Position numbers and translations under genes: made by a program. From contig NZ_FTOV01000004.1 in the NCBI RefSeq assembly GCF_900156825.1, positions 1-64,000 of the forward strand: a stretch of DNA of 64,000 nucleotides. The letters run 5' to 3'. The stretch comes from Chryseobacterium gambrini (GTDB lineage: Bacteria > Bacteroidota > Bacteroidia > Flavobacteriales > Weeksellaceae). A model generated the notes under the pieces. That model searched no databases, was not told the origin of the DNA, and saw nothing but the letters and a program-made list of their open reading frames with translations. Shown here piece by piece: positions 8,166 through 17,424 of the stretch. Positions within the stretch are counted from its first letter, which is position 1; each line of letters begins with the position of its first letter.

Positions 8166-8195
8166 AAAATCTCCGTAAAAATACGGAGATTTTAA
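8166..8195 (-). terminator. terminator of the T9SS-cargo gene
   Basis: Stem CTCCGTA / TACGGAG with loop AAAA, flanked by A and T runs, so it works on the minus strand after the gene at 8212-9624. The two flanking minus-strand genes are thus separate units. Confidence 0.8.
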
Positions 8196-8211
8196 ATTTT
8201 ATGCGTTAAAA

Positions 8212-9624
8212 TTAATTTTTGATAATCTTTTTTGTTAAAACGTTACCATTATCTAAAGTTACTTTTGCAATGAAAACTCCTTTCGGAAGTTCAGAAATAT
8301 CTGAATTGTTTTCTCGTATGGTCTTTAGAAGCTCTCCGTCGATAGAATAAATGTCTATTTTGCCTATTTTTTCTTTCGATTTATAAACTAAATTTTGTCT
8401 TACAGGATTCTCAATTACAATAAATGGGACATCTGTTTTTGCTTCATTGGAAACAGATAATGTAGAAGTATTCAACATGAATTTTAAAATCTTATCTACG
8501 CCTTTTACAGCAATAATATTGTTATCGTTAATAATCATTTCGCCGATAAAATACGGTGTTCCTGTTGTTTCAGAATAATAATTGAAGATAGGATCAATCG
8601 CCCCGGTTGAAGTAATTTTAGAAATAAAGAATGTCTCTCCGAACGAACCGGTTAATCCTGAAATATAATAATTTCCATTTTTTTCATTAATTATTGATGA
8701 TAATGCAATTACGTTGAAAGGAAAAGAATTGCTGTCAAAAACAAAAGTGTTATCGTGATCTCCGTTAGGTTTGATTCTAAATATTTCATTATTAATATTC
8801 GAACATACGATATTGTTATTGCTGTCCATGAAAGCGGAATTAACGCCTCCCGGATTTGAGGTGAAAGCAAGCACTCCATTATTTCCGAAGCTGGTAAAAG
8901 GTTGTCCGTTATTATTGTATTTTTCTAAAGCTCCGTATGTATAAGCATTGGTATTATTGCTTATGAAACTGATAATATTGGATTGGTTATCTAAGAATAT
9001 AAAATTTCCTAAAGTGTTGAAAGACCCATTATTTCCGAAAGTAGTATCGATACTTCCATTATTGTTTAATCTGTAGATGCTTGTATAATGAATGCCTGGT
9101 CCGGGAGCTGCATATCCATAAACAATTATTTTACTGTTTTGAAGATAGAAACCATATCCTGTACTGTTGTAATCTGTTCCTATGTTATCAATTTTAGCAA
9201 TTCCGTTTATTCCAAATGTTGTATCGAGTTGTCCGTTTGGAAGTAATCTTACAATTGCGGATCCACTGGAATAGAAACACATAATGAGAATTTTCCCGTC
9301 AGTTTGTTTTTTCAGTTCACTTTGTTCACCACTGAAATAATTACTAATTATTGTTTCTCCGTTATTTCCAAAAGATGTATCCACTGTTCCGTTAGCATTA
9401 AGCTTGGATACAACGCATTCGGGAGCTCCTAATGAGGGATTGTCTTTTGCGTAAGTAAAATAAATACTGTTGTCTGAATTTTGAATAATTCTGTTCCAAT
9501 AATAATTATTAGAGCCTGTAACTGTATATTTTCCGTTTGAAGCAAAAGAGCTGTCGTATGATAGAATCTGTGCAAAAGTAAGATGTACTACAGTAAGCAG
9601 CACAAGAAATAATAGTTTTCTCAT
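8212..9624 (-). CDS. delta-60 repeat protein with type IX secretion (T9SS) C-terminal signal
   Basis: 470 residues. Signal peptide 1-18 (VVHLTFAQ). The body has delta-60 repeats, each carrying a phrase like NANGTVDTSFGNNGET, LPNGQLDTTFGINGIAKI or NNNGSIDTTFGNNGSF, which form a beta-propeller-like structure. The last 75 residues are a type A T9SS sorting domain (IDIYSIDGELLKTI, ELPKGVFIAKVTLDNG, then a Lys-rich end TKKIIKN). It is expected to be exported to the cell surface or medium. The ligand is unknown. Confidence 0.85.
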   Translation of the reverse strand: MRKLLFLVLLTVVHLTFAQILSYDSSFASNGKYTVTGSNNYYWNRIIQNSDNSIYFTYAKDNPSLGAPECVVSKLNANGTVDTSFGNNGETIISNYFSGEQSELKKQTDGKILIMCFYSSGSAIVRLLPNGQLDTTFGINGIAKIDNIGTDYNSTGYGFYLQNSKIIVYGYAAPGPGIHYTSIYRLNNNGSIDTTFGNNGSFNTLGNFIFLDNQSNIISFISNNTNAYTYGALEKYNNNGQPFTSFGNNGVLAFTSNPGGVNSAFMDSNNNIVCSNINNEIFRIKPNGDHDNTFVFDSNSFPFNVIALSSIINEKNGNYYISGLTGSFGETFFISKITSTGAIDPIFNYYSETTGTPYFIGEMIINDNNIIAVKGVDKILKFMLNTSTLSVSNEAKTDVPFIVIENPVRQNLVYKSKEKIGKIDIYSIDGELLKTIRENNSDISELPKGVFIAKVTLDNGNVLTKKIIKN

Positions 9625-9667
9625 TTGTGTTTAAAATTCTTTTGTGTAATCTGATACAAATATATAA

Positions 9668-9694
9668 AAAAACCTCTAGTTTTCTAGAGGTTTA
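9668..9694 (-). terminator. terminator of rng
   Basis: Stem AAACCTCTAG / CTAGAGGTTT around a TTTT loop, flanked by A and T runs; placed just after the rng stop codon on the minus strand. Confidence 0.8.
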
Positions 9695-9704
9695 AAATTT
9701 TGTA

Positions 9705-11264
9705 TTAATTAGAATATCCTATCAATTCTTCTTTATTGGAATTGTAAATTCTGTATTCTAAATATTTAAAAGAATCCCTTGGAATAACGGTTACCCACTT
9801 TTTGTATTTCATAAACCATTTCATCTGGATGCTTTTGATTCCTTTCGTAAGGTAAGCTTCCACAAATGGATGTACATGCAGGTAAAGTTTTCCTTTTTCC
9901 TTTTGCATAATGGTTCTCAGGGTTTCTTCCATTCTTTCCACGATCACGATCGGAGCTACGATTTCTCCGTCTTTGTTCGGGTTTTCTTCTTTGGTGTCGA
10001 TCTGTTTTTCCGGACGGTTTCTTTGTCTGGTAATCTGTATCAGCCCGAATTTACTCGGCGGAAGAATCTTATGGCGGGCTTTGTCTCGCTTCATTTCTTC
10101 TTTCAGATGTTCGTACAGATCTCTTCTGTGTTCTGCGTTGGGCATGTCGATAAAATCGATCACAATAATTCCACCCATATCACGGAGACGCAGTTGTCTT
10201 GCGATCTCGGTTGCTGCCATTTTATTCACCTTTAAGGCGTGTTCTTTGTTTACGGCAGCTCCGGTTGTGATATTATTTCCGGAGTTTACGTCGACTACGT
10301 GAAGCGCTTCAGTGTGTTCTATCACCAGATAAGCACCTTTTGAGCTTGGGATATTGACGTGTTTTCCAAAGCTTTGTTTGAGCTGTTTTTCAACATTGTA
10401 ATATTCCAGAAGAGGAATATGGGAATCGTAAAAATGGACAATATTTTTCCTTTCCGGAGCGATAACTTCCAGATAGTTTTTCATTTCTTCCACCATCTGT
10501 TCGTCGTCGCAGGTAATGCTCACGAAATCCTGGTTGAAATTGTCTCTTAAAATAGCTGAAGCTTTATCATCTTCGCTTAAGACTCTGGACGGAACTTTAT
10601 TTTTCTGTATATTTTTGAAGGTTGTTTCCCACTTCTGAATCAGCTGATTCATATCATTGTGCAGGTCTGCAACTTTTTTGCCTTCGGCTACGGTTCTTAT
10701 AATAACCCCGAATCCTTCAGGCTTGATGCTTTCGATTAAGGTTCTCAGTCTCTCTTTTTCTTCAAAGCTTTTCACTTTCTTGGAAATCGAAACTTTGTTA
10801 TCGAAAGGAATAAGTACCAAAAAACGACCTGTTAAAGAAACCTGAGTGGAAATTCTCGGTCCTTTGGTAGAAATGGGTTCTTTGGTAATCTGAAGCAGAA
10901 CAAGATCGTCTTTGGCGATTACCTTGTCTACCGTTCCGTTTTTGTCTATTTCGGATTGTATCTCGAAATTTTTTAAGCTTGAAGTATTCTGTTTTTTGGA
11001 AATGGTATCTCGTAAAAATTTTCTGTACGTAAGATACTGTGGTCCCAGATCCTGATAATGCAAAAAGGCGTCTTTTTCGTATCCGATGTTTACGAAAGCT
11101 GCATTAAGGTTAGGTGCCAGTTTTTTTACTTTCCCAACAAACAAATCTCCAACTATAAAATCGCTTTTGTCCTCTTGCTCATGAAGTTCACATAGTCTTC
11201 CGTCTTCCAGCAGTGCAATCTTTGTAAGATCATCCTCATGCGAAACTATTAGTTCTTTCTTCAT
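9705..11264 (-). CDS. rng: ribonuclease G (Rne/Rng family endoribonuclease)
   Basis: 519 residues, the normal length for RNase G and shorter than RNase E, which has a long scaffold tail. An S1 RNA-binding domain lies near residues 35-125 (GDLFVGKVKKLAPNLNAAFV). The catalytic DNase I-like domain follows, with VDVNSGNNITTG and the metal-binding aspartates of DMGGIIVIDFIDM. The RQLRLRDMGG segment is family-typical. The zinc-link motif is not evident. The enzyme cleaves single-stranded AU-rich RNA in rRNA maturation and mRNA decay. The basic peptide and HU genes lie upstream on the same strand. Confidence 0.93.
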   Translation of the reverse strand: MKKELIVSHEDDLTKIALLEDGRLCELHEQEDKSDFIVGDLFVGKVKKLAPNLNAAFVNIGYEKDAFLHYQDLGPQYLTYRKFLRDTISKKQNTSSLKNFEIQSEIDKNGTVDKVIAKDDLVLLQITKEPISTKGPRISTQVSLTGRFLVLIPFDNKVSISKKVKSFEEKERLRTLIESIKPEGFGVIIRTVAEGKKVADLHNDMNQLIQKWETTFKNIQKNKVPSRVLSEDDKASAILRDNFNQDFVSITCDDEQMVEEMKNYLEVIAPERKNIVHFYDSHIPLLEYYNVEKQLKQSFGKHVNIPSSKGAYLVIEHTEALHVVDVNSGNNITTGAAVNKEHALKVNKMAATEIARQLRLRDMGGIIVIDFIDMPNAEHRRDLYEHLKEEMKRDKARHKILPPSKFGLIQITRQRNRPEKQIDTKEENPNKDGEIVAPIVIVERMEETLRTIMQKEKGKLYLHVHPFVEAYLTKGIKSIQMKWFMKYKKWVTVIPRDSFKYLEYRIYNSNKEELIGYSN

Positions 11265-11424
11265 TTTGTTGTAAGATAAAATTGTTAAGATTGTAGGAAA
11301 AGAGTGTTTTTTTCATCAAATAAATTTTAACCTTAAGTTAAGCATAACAATTGAATGAATGATAATTTTTTTGATAAAATATAAAACGTTCTTTTCCTTA
11401 GACATCTTATAGTTGCAAAACAAA

Positions 11425-11467
11425 ATATAGTCGGTGAGGCTTTAAAATTTAAAATCACCAACTATAT
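11425..11467 (-). terminator. inverted repeat after the small basic peptide gene
   Basis: ATATAGT-c-GGTGA pairs with TCACC-a-ACTATAT around a loop of about 17 bases. It lies downstream of the gene at 11498-11587 on the minus strand. The T run is weak, so its terminator role is tentative. Confidence 0.45.
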
Positions 11468-11497
11468 CTTTATATTGTAAATCTCGAGAAAAAGAGA

Positions 11498-11587
11498 TTA
11501 TTTCTTCTTATGTCTGTTCGCTCTTCTTCTTTTCTTTCTCTTATGAGTTGCAACCTTGTGTCTTTTTCTTTTCTTTCCGCTTGGCAT
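11498..11587 (-). CDS. 29-residue highly basic peptide, probable small ribosomal protein
   Basis: The ORF starts MPSGKKRKRHKVATHKRKK and ends RHKKK; about two thirds of the residues are Lys, Arg or His. It resembles the tiny basic ribosomal proteins (bS22, and mitochondrial mS38 with its KKRRKR...HRK pattern) annotated near housekeeping genes in flavobacteria. It sits between rng and the HU gene on the same strand, with HU 42 bp upstream. A ribosome-associated role is an inference; which ribosomal family it belongs to is not certain from sequence alone. Confidence 0.75.
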   Translation of the reverse strand: MPSGKKRKRHKVATHKRKKRRRANRHKKK

Positions 11588-11629
11588 AATTATAATTTTT
11601 TAGTAACTAGTTAATATTCAGTTAATGTC

Positions 11630-11920
11630 TTATTTTACTGTAACTTTCGTTTTTACTTTCTCCACAAAAGATTTTGATGGTTTGAAAGCAGGAATGTTAT
11701 GAGCAGGGATTTCAATGGCAGTGTTTTTAGAGATGTTTCTTCCTGTTTTTGCTGCTCTTGTTTTAATGATAAAAGATCCAAAACCTCTTAGATAAACGTT
11801 ATCTCCATTATACATAGAAGTCCTGATTTCTTGCATAAATGCCTCTACAACTTTCTGTGTTTCATTCTTTTCGGTTCCCAACTTATTTGAGATGGTGTTT
11901 ACCAATTCTGCCTTTGTCAT
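11630..11920 (-). CDS. hup: HU-family nucleoid DNA-binding protein
   Basis: 96 residues, the typical HU/IHF length. It begins MTKAELVNTISNKLG, has the beta-arm region GDNVYLRGFGSFIIKTRAAK, then a GRNISKNTAIEIPAHNIPAF segment matching the HU signature (GRNP-like), and ends with the family SKSFVEKVK helix. It bends DNA and compacts the nucleoid. It precedes the small basic peptide and rng on the minus strand and may share a transcript with the peptide. HU and IHF subunits cannot be separated from the sequence alone. Confidence 0.93.
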   Translation of the reverse strand: MTKAELVNTISNKLGTEKNETQKVVEAFMQEIRTSMYNGDNVYLRGFGSFIIKTRAAKTGRNISKNTAIEIPAHNIPAFKPSKSFVEKVKTKVTVK

Positions 11921-12060
11921 TTCCTTATTTTAATTTTAAATTTTAGGTGTGCAAATTTAGTTAAAAAAATTGAATATTAGCAAATTAGTGGTAAAATATT
12001 TTTTGATAAGAGGTTGAGAACTCAGTATTTATTCTGTATAGATGTCGTCGTAAGTCACGA

Positions 12061-12732
12061 TTACATACTCGAATTGTAGTAGCCATTCTCCACGCAGAAG
12101 CGGATGAGGTGCAGTTTTGTCTTCAGTCCGAGCTTTTCCGTAAGGCGGTTAATGTACGTGTCAATGGTTCTCGTGCTGAGATTCAGTTTTTCTCCTATCT
12201 CCTTGTTACTGAAGCCTTCATAGCAGAATTTCATCAGTTGAATTTCTGTAGGAGAAAGTTCTTCCTGACTTTTTTTCTGGCGGTTCATATAATCCATTAC
12301 CGCTAAAGGCTGCTGTTCCCACTGTTTCGTATAGGCTTCATAATCGAAGCTGTCTGAGGTAATTTTTCCTTTGATAATTTCTTTAATAATCGTACTTTTT
12401 TTCTGGCAGTAGAAAGTATTGGGAATTTTAGAAAGAATTTCCGCCATATCTTCCTGATACGTTCCGGAATATGTAATAATTGGGGTTTCAGAATCGCTTT
12501 TCCGGATGTATTTAATGGCTTCCAGCCCGCTGAGAACAGGCATAAAAAGCTCTACAATAAATACATCTTCCTGCCTTCTGTAATTCCTGCTGATCAGTTC
12601 ATGCCCGTTGTTGCAGTCGTTCAGCAGCATGTAGAAAGGATTTTCCGTCAGCGTTTTGATCATTATTTTTTTAAAATAAAAATCACTGTCGGCAATAGAA
12701 AATCGCACAGTATTGGTTAATATTTTGCTCAC
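12061..12732 (-). CDS. LuxR/NarL-type regulator with Glu at the phospho-acceptor site, candidate T6SS regulator
   Basis: 223 residues. The receiver-like region spans about 8-125. Where Asp is expected the sequence reads FIVELFMPVLSG, so E61 replaces the phospho-acceptor; Glu often mimics the phosphorylated state. A conserved Lys remains in FYCQKKST. Residues about 155-223 are a GerE-type helix-turn-helix: LSPTEIQLMKFCYEGFSNKE, then EKLNLSTRTIDTYINRLTEK. It is divergent from the T6SS envelope genes, with about 180 bp between the start codons, which suggests it controls this locus. Targets are not shown. The paired dyads upstream of both tssD genes are candidate sites. Confidence 0.75.
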   Translation of the reverse strand: MSKILTNTVRFSIADSDFYFKKIMIKTLTENPFYMLLNDCNNGHELISRNYRRQEDVFIVELFMPVLSGLEAIKYIRKSDSETPIITYSGTYQEDMAEILSKIPNTFYCQKKSTIIKEIIKGKITSDSFDYEAYTKQWEQQPLAVMDYMNRQKKSQEELSPTEIQLMKFCYEGFSNKEIGEKLNLSTRTIDTYINRLTEKLGLKTKLHLIRFCVENGYYNSSM

Positions 12733-12852
12733 TTTTAATATCGATTTGGTGGATGATAATTAAAATTCAGATCACTAAATTAGGAAAATATGCTGAAAGT
12801 GAAAATTAATCTTAATTTAATTCAAAAAATAGAATTATTTAAGGTAAAAACT

Positions 12853-12861
12853 TAAATTTTG
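12853..12861 (+). promoter_or_regulatory. possible -7 box for the T6SS envelope operon
   Basis: TAAATTTTG resembles TAnnTTTG with one extra T. It lies 52 bp before the ATG at 12913. No convincing -33 box. Confidence 0.3.
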
Positions 12862-12912
12862 TGCATAAATTATTTTTTTATAATTTCACAGAACCAAACC
12901 AAATCACAAAAT

Positions 12913-13449
12913 ATGTCTTCGATCAGGGAGAAAAAATTAAACAAAGCAGACGTTAGGGTAGGCATTTGGAAATTTGTTCTATCATTCATTGTCTTATCGG
13001 GTGTATCCTTCATCTGTGTCTTTTTCTTTTTTAAAAGCTATGATATCCAGCGGGAAGGAATCAAAAAACAGGCGGATGACTACCGCGAACTGCTCACCAG
13101 AAGCGACCTTCTCAGGATTCACGTCGACAGCATCCTGTATCGTATGGATCAGCTCGATATCAATAAGGTGGATAATGATATTTTCCTCCGCAACTACATT
13201 ATGGATAACGTAAGAGATGCCAAAAACATCATGGGAAAAGACAGTGCCGACAATTTTAAGCATTATTCCATCCTCATGAAGCAGATTGAGCCGATGCTTG
13301 CACTGAAAAACCAGATCGTGAACGTTTCTTACAAAGAGCAGAATGCTTTACGGGATCTCAGCGAATGCCGCGGTAAAGTAGGCATTGTAAACCACGAACT
13401 CAGGGTAGATCCTACAAGAAAATTTTCGGGAAGCCGACGAAGAAGATAA
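12913..13449 (+). CDS. T6SSiii envelope protein, TssO-like
   Basis: About 178 residues from ATG 12913; a longer frame starts at TTG 12859 but adds an AT-rich, unconvincing leader. One transmembrane helix near residues 15-40 (FVLSFIVLSGVSFICVFFFF), then a periplasmic helical region of about 140 residues (YRELLTRSDLLRIHVDSILY). The size, single N-terminal anchor and place at the head of a TssR-containing cluster match TssO, one of the Bacteroidota-specific T6SS proteins (TssN to TssR) that replace the canonical membrane complex. Membership is by context and topology, so the letter could be wrong. Confidence 0.6.
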   Translation: MSSIREKKLNKADVRVGIWKFVLSFIVLSGVSFICVFFFFKSYDIQREGIKKQADDYRELLTRSDLLRIHVDSILYRMDQLDINKVDNDIFLRNYIMDNVRDAKNIMGKDSADNFKHYSILMKQIEPMLALKNQIVNVSYKEQNALRDLSECRGKVGIVNHELRVDPTRKFSGSRRRR

Positions 13450-13460
13450 AAACTAAAATT

Positions 13461-13988
13461 ATGCAGGGACAAATCACACTATCGAAAAAAGAAAGGCATT
13501 ATCAGTTTTTATATTTGATCTTAATGCTTTTTGCAGCGCTTATTTTTCTGGCAATTATCTTTTTAAAAGGTTTTGAATCTCCGTTTTCAGACGAAGACAT
13601 GATCTCGGTACAGAATCTTGAAGAAAAGGCAAAATTCGATCAGAAGCAGAAATTTTCCTACAAAACCTTAGACAGCACATTTTCTATGATTAATAAGCTG
13701 ACAGACGAATCGCCGCAGCCTTTCGTGGAAAGCAATATTATGTACGGAATTAATGATGTTGCCAATTACTTCCAGAACGGAGACAATATTTCAGACATCA
13801 GAAAAGATGCGTATCCGCAGATTGCGAAATTCTACAAAATGTATTTCAACGACAAAAAAGTAATTTCCAGCAAAACGGAAAACATTAAAAGCTTCGAAAA
13901 ACAGTTTGAAGAATGCTCCATAGGTTTTAAAGAAAAGAAAAGTCAGCTTTTTCAGCGGGAAACAGCTTTAAAAGCACGGACTCAGTAA
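13461..13988 (+). CDS. T6SSiii envelope protein, TssO/TssP-like
   Basis: 175 residues, 11 bp after the previous gene. One transmembrane helix at about 18-38 (LYLILMLFAALIFLAIIFL), then a soluble region rich in charged helices with two long segments (KQKFSYKTLDSTFSMINKLT, and KNIKSFEKQFEECSIGFKEK near the end). It has the same layout as the upstream gene (short cytoplasmic tail, single anchor, periplasmic helices), so the two may form a hetero-oligomer in the inner membrane. Assignment to TssO or TssP cannot be fixed from the sequence alone. Confidence 0.55.
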   Translation: MQGQITLSKKERHYQFLYLILMLFAALIFLAIIFLKGFESPFSDEDMISVQNLEEKAKFDQKQKFSYKTLDSTFSMINKLTDESPQPFVESNIMYGINDVANYFQNGDNISDIRKDAYPQIAKFYKMYFNDKKVISSKTENIKSFEKQFEECSIGFKEKKSQLFQRETALKARTQ

Positions 13989-14050
13989 ATTTTAACATCC
14001 TTTTCATAAGACACACCAAATAAAACACACACATCACACAATCATTAACT

Positions 14051-14959
14051 ATGAATTATTTTCAAAAAAACAAAAAAAACATTATCATCGGTGTTATTGC
14101 GACGCTGCTCATTGCAGCACTGGTTGCATTGTGGCTGCAGAAGAAGGTAATACACTCCGCAGATGATATTGTAGGGGTTGTTTATCCCTCTTCCCTGAAA
14201 GTAGGAGACACTCTTTTGTTTGAAGATAAAACCCAGTTTGCGAAAACCAAAAAATGGATCTTCGGAGACGGAACTTCAAGCGATAAAAACAGCGGCTTCC
14301 ACTTTTACAACAGACCGGGATATTATCAGGTAACGTTGATTATTGATAATAAATATTCCAAATCTTTTCCTGTAATGGTTTCCGCAAGATCAATTCCGAA
14401 GCCTGTAGATTCTGCAAAAACAAGAACTTTAATCGACGCACAGACTCAGGCAATGCAGTTTGAAAACGTACAGTTCCGTGCGATTTCCGATGCCAAACAG
14501 TTTACCTGGAAATTCGGAGAAACCGGAAATATCGATTCCAAAGATAAAATGGCAATCTATTCCTACAAAAAGCCGGGAGATTATGTCGTAACGCTTTACA
14601 CCGACGAAAGTGCAGAGCCGATTCTTCATCAGATTAAAATTCTTCCCGCTTATGATGCGCTTGAAGAAGAGGTAAGTGTAGAAGACGCCTATGCTAAAAT
14701 AGATAATGATTTTAAATATCATCTTCAGCAGATTGCCAACGGAAACAGCTTCAATATGCATTACAATTATTTACTGAGAACCTATCTGTGCAACAATGAA
14801 AATACAGTCGTAAAAGTTAGTGACAGCAAAGTCAATAATTTTTATATGTACTGTGCAGGACTTCAGTTTGATAAAAACATGGTGATCCAGACCGTGAAAG
14901 TGAACTTCGATGATGCGCAGAACTGCGTAACCAAAGTTGATATTAACCAAAGTAAATAA
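14051..14959 (+). CDS. membrane-anchored protein with two PKD domains, T6SSiii component
   Basis: 302 residues. An N-terminal anchor covers about 10-32 (IIIGVIATLLIAALVALWL). Two PKD folds follow: residues about 40-118 (KKWIFGDGTSSDKNSGFHFY, then RPGYYQVTLII) and about 130-205 (FTWKFGETGNIDSKD, then KKPGDYVVTLY). The remaining C-terminal region of about 95 residues contains three Cys. PKD domains mediate protein contact in the periplasm. It lies between the TssO-like genes and the TssR gene and is a candidate TssP or TssQ, a label given by position only. Confidence 0.6.
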   Translation: MNYFQKNKKNIIIGVIATLLIAALVALWLQKKVIHSADDIVGVVYPSSLKVGDTLLFEDKTQFAKTKKWIFGDGTSSDKNSGFHFYNRPGYYQVTLIIDNKYSKSFPVMVSARSIPKPVDSAKTRTLIDAQTQAMQFENVQFRAISDAKQFTWKFGETGNIDSKDKMAIYSYKKPGDYVVTLYTDESAEPILHQIKILPAYDALEEEVSVEDAYAKIDNDFKYHLQQIANGNSFNMHYNYLLRTYLCNNENTVVKVSDSKVNNFYMYCAGLQFDKNMVIQTVKVNFDDAQNCVTKVDINQSK

Positions 14960-15012
14960 TTTCCGTTCAGAATTTTTTTTGAACCACCACACCAATCATT
15001 AAATAAATCAGG

Positions 15013-17412
15013 ATGAAAAATACACTTCCTCTAGCAGCATATTATATCGGAGTTTCAGTATTGCTCGTAAGCTGTCAGGTAAAACTGCCGTCGAAAAGAA
15101 CTCCCGAACCCACCCATTACGGACAGGTTGATAATTCACCGGTCGTCAACGGTTTTCCTAAAAAATCAGTTCCGTGGATTGCCATATCCGACAGATCCCG
15201 AAATACCGCATATCTCGATAAAAGCGATGAAAAATCCTATAAAGAAGTTAAATTTCTGGAACCTTTAATGGTGTTAAAAAACCGCGACGGAATGGTAAAA
15301 GTAGCAGAGTACATTCCGGATGCGCTCATGAAAAAAGTATCTTCCAAACAGATTAAAACCTACGGCTGGATTCCTGAATCTGATCTTCTTTTATGGAGCA
15401 ATTCCTTAAAAAGCGAAAAGACAGGCTTTCCGGTAAGAGTAGCCATTGTTCCGAGCAACAGTGAGGTCATCAAAAACTCAGAAAGATATTATAAGAACGA
15501 TTCCATCATGGTTTTCAATTCGCCAAGTCTTATTGAACAGGCAGATGTGAAAATTCCTAACGGGCAGATCGTATACGTCTACAAACAGGCAGAAAACAAC
15601 AAAAGATTTCTGGTGGGTAAAAAACCAAACATTGATATCGACAGCATCAGTACAAGTCTGTACGGATGGGTAAGTTCCAACGTAGTTTCCACATGGGGAG
15701 AACGTTCTGCTGTTAAAATGAAAAATACAACAGGAATTACCGAAACCACACTGGGAATTCATGAAGGTTCTCCGGGAGGAAACGAAACCGAAAACAGAAC
15801 CGCCGTTTTATTAACGGATGTAAATAAAAGAACACCGCTTGAAAATATTTTTCCTGTAACATTACCGTTAAATGAACCGCCCGCTCCGGATTCTAAAACA
15901 AAGTATTTTACCAATATTTTAGATTACAGCAAAAATTACGTTTTCAATGTATTGGGAGAGCCGATTTATTTCGACCGTTATCGGGAAATTACAGAAAAAA
16001 ATAAAAAAATAAATATCGTATTTGCTTTAGACATCAGTGCTCCGAATGCACCTTATGCTCCGATTGTGAAATCTTTATTACAGGATTTACAGTTGAGATT
16101 CGAGAAACCGTCTTACTTTAATCAGGTAAAATACGGAGTTGTTTTGTACAAAAATAATTCCTGTGGAGACAATGTAGCGGTTTCAAATTTAAGCACAGAT
16201 TACAGCAAAATCACCACCTTCATCGATCAGAAAAGCAATGAGATGAACTGTGTAAGCAACAGCGGTTATCAGCCGGTAAACGAAGGTTTAATGGCAGCCG
16301 GAAACCTTTTGTCTAACGTTCCGGATGAAACCAATATTGTCATAACGGTGGGAACATCGTCCAGTCAGGGCGGAAATATGTACGGAGTCATCAATTCTCT
16401 AACGCAGGCTCAGGCGAGACTGATCATGTTCCAGACCAGCGCGAGATCATCCGATACCTACAATGATTTTGTTTTGATGGCAGAAAATGTAGTAACCAAT
16501 ACCGCAAAAAATATTGCTGAACTGAAAAAACAGAAAATTATTAATCAGAATGATGTTTTAACTAAAAATAATTTCAGCCTCATCGAAGGAGACGAAGGCT
16601 TTTTCTCACTCGATTATCCGAAGCAGAGTATGGCACAGGGATTTGTAATTTTTCCTAAAAAAGGAGATATCGCGAAGCCGGGTTATCTTAAAAAATCTGT
16701 CGACAGCCTGATTGCACAGGTTACTCTTGATAATACGACTTTGGATAAATCTTTAAACGACTATTTCCATTCATCAGTAGGAGCAGGAAGAACGGATGTG
16801 GATGTAAAGTACAAATATCTTTATCCGGGACTTACCAATCCCGTTCCGGCAGGAATTGCTGCACAGCTCATCAATTACGGAAATCCGTTTCTGGTGAAAG
16901 GCTACATTCCGAAAGAACTGAAAGACTACAAACCGGGATTAGAGAAAGGAATTTTAATTTCCGAAAAAGAATTTGACAATTTAAAACTTTTCTACACCGA
17001 AGTTTATCAGAATACAGGAGCGGAACGATCAGATTTTAGCCAGTCCAGAGCGATTAACGAGTACGTGAAACTGCTGAAAAAGTACAATCCAACTCTGAAA
17101 TTTTTAGATAAAAGTGATCTTTATCAACAGCCGATGTCTTACTCCGTGGGAATAAGCACAGGTTTTGATACTTCTGATGAAGAACTGATGTCGAAATATA
17201 TGCTGAAAGGCTGGAAAAAATCTAAAATTGTGACCAATGAAACGGTAAAAACCTATTTTAAACATTACAAAGATTTAGCCGACAGAATGTTGTCTCACAG
17301 AAATGATCCTGCGGTGAAAATCGAACAGAACGGACAGACTTTCTACTGGCTGAATGAATATTTTATGCCGACCATGATGCCCGTTGAAGAACCGGAATAT
17401 ACTCAACATTAA
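15013..17412 (+). CDS. tssR: T6SSiii envelope protein TssR
   Basis: 799 residues, a lipoprotein with lipobox LVSC (C21). Residues about 50-240 hold bacterial SH3-like parts (RDGMVKVAEYIPDA, KTYGWIPESDLL, LYGWVSSNVVSTW). Residues about 330-500 are a von Willebrand A-like domain: INIVFALDIS (D340, S342), but the MIDAS motif is incomplete because the usual second Ser is Pro. This order (lipid anchor, SH3-like, vWA) and the length match TssR, found only in the Bacteroidota T6SS. It is the last gene of the four-gene envelope operon, closed by a terminator. Confidence 0.8.
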   Translation: MKNTLPLAAYYIGVSVLLVSCQVKLPSKRTPEPTHYGQVDNSPVVNGFPKKSVPWIAISDRSRNTAYLDKSDEKSYKEVKFLEPLMVLKNRDGMVKVAEYIPDALMKKVSSKQIKTYGWIPESDLLLWSNSLKSEKTGFPVRVAIVPSNSEVIKNSERYYKNDSIMVFNSPSLIEQADVKIPNGQIVYVYKQAENNKRFLVGKKPNIDIDSISTSLYGWVSSNVVSTWGERSAVKMKNTTGITETTLGIHEGSPGGNETENRTAVLLTDVNKRTPLENIFPVTLPLNEPPAPDSKTKYFTNILDYSKNYVFNVLGEPIYFDRYREITEKNKKINIVFALDISAPNAPYAPIVKSLLQDLQLRFEKPSYFNQVKYGVVLYKNNSCGDNVAVSNLSTDYSKITTFIDQKSNEMNCVSNSGYQPVNEGLMAAGNLLSNVPDETNIVITVGTSSSQGGNMYGVINSLTQAQARLIMFQTSARSSDTYNDFVLMAENVVTNTAKNIAELKKQKIINQNDVLTKNNFSLIEGDEGFFSLDYPKQSMAQGFVIFPKKGDIAKPGYLKKSVDSLIAQVTLDNTTLDKSLNDYFHSSVGAGRTDVDVKYKYLYPGLTNPVPAGIAAQLINYGNPFLVKGYIPKELKDYKPGLEKGILISEKEFDNLKLFYTEVYQNTGAERSDFSQSRAINEYVKLLKKYNPTLKFLDKSDLYQQPMSYSVGISTGFDTSDEELMSKYMLKGWKKSKIVTNETVKTYFKHYKDLADRMLSHRNDPAVKIEQNGQTFYWLNEYFMPTMMPVEEPEYTQH

Positions 17413-17424
17413 TTCTTTATAAAC

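Noticed and set aside
9870..10302. Plus-strand ORFs opposite rng
   Set aside because: These are shadows of the rng catalytic region and carry no signature of their own.
12859..12912. Upstream TTG start for the TssO-like gene
   Set aside because: It would add 18 residues from AT-rich DNA near the proposed promoter; the ATG at 12913 is preferred.
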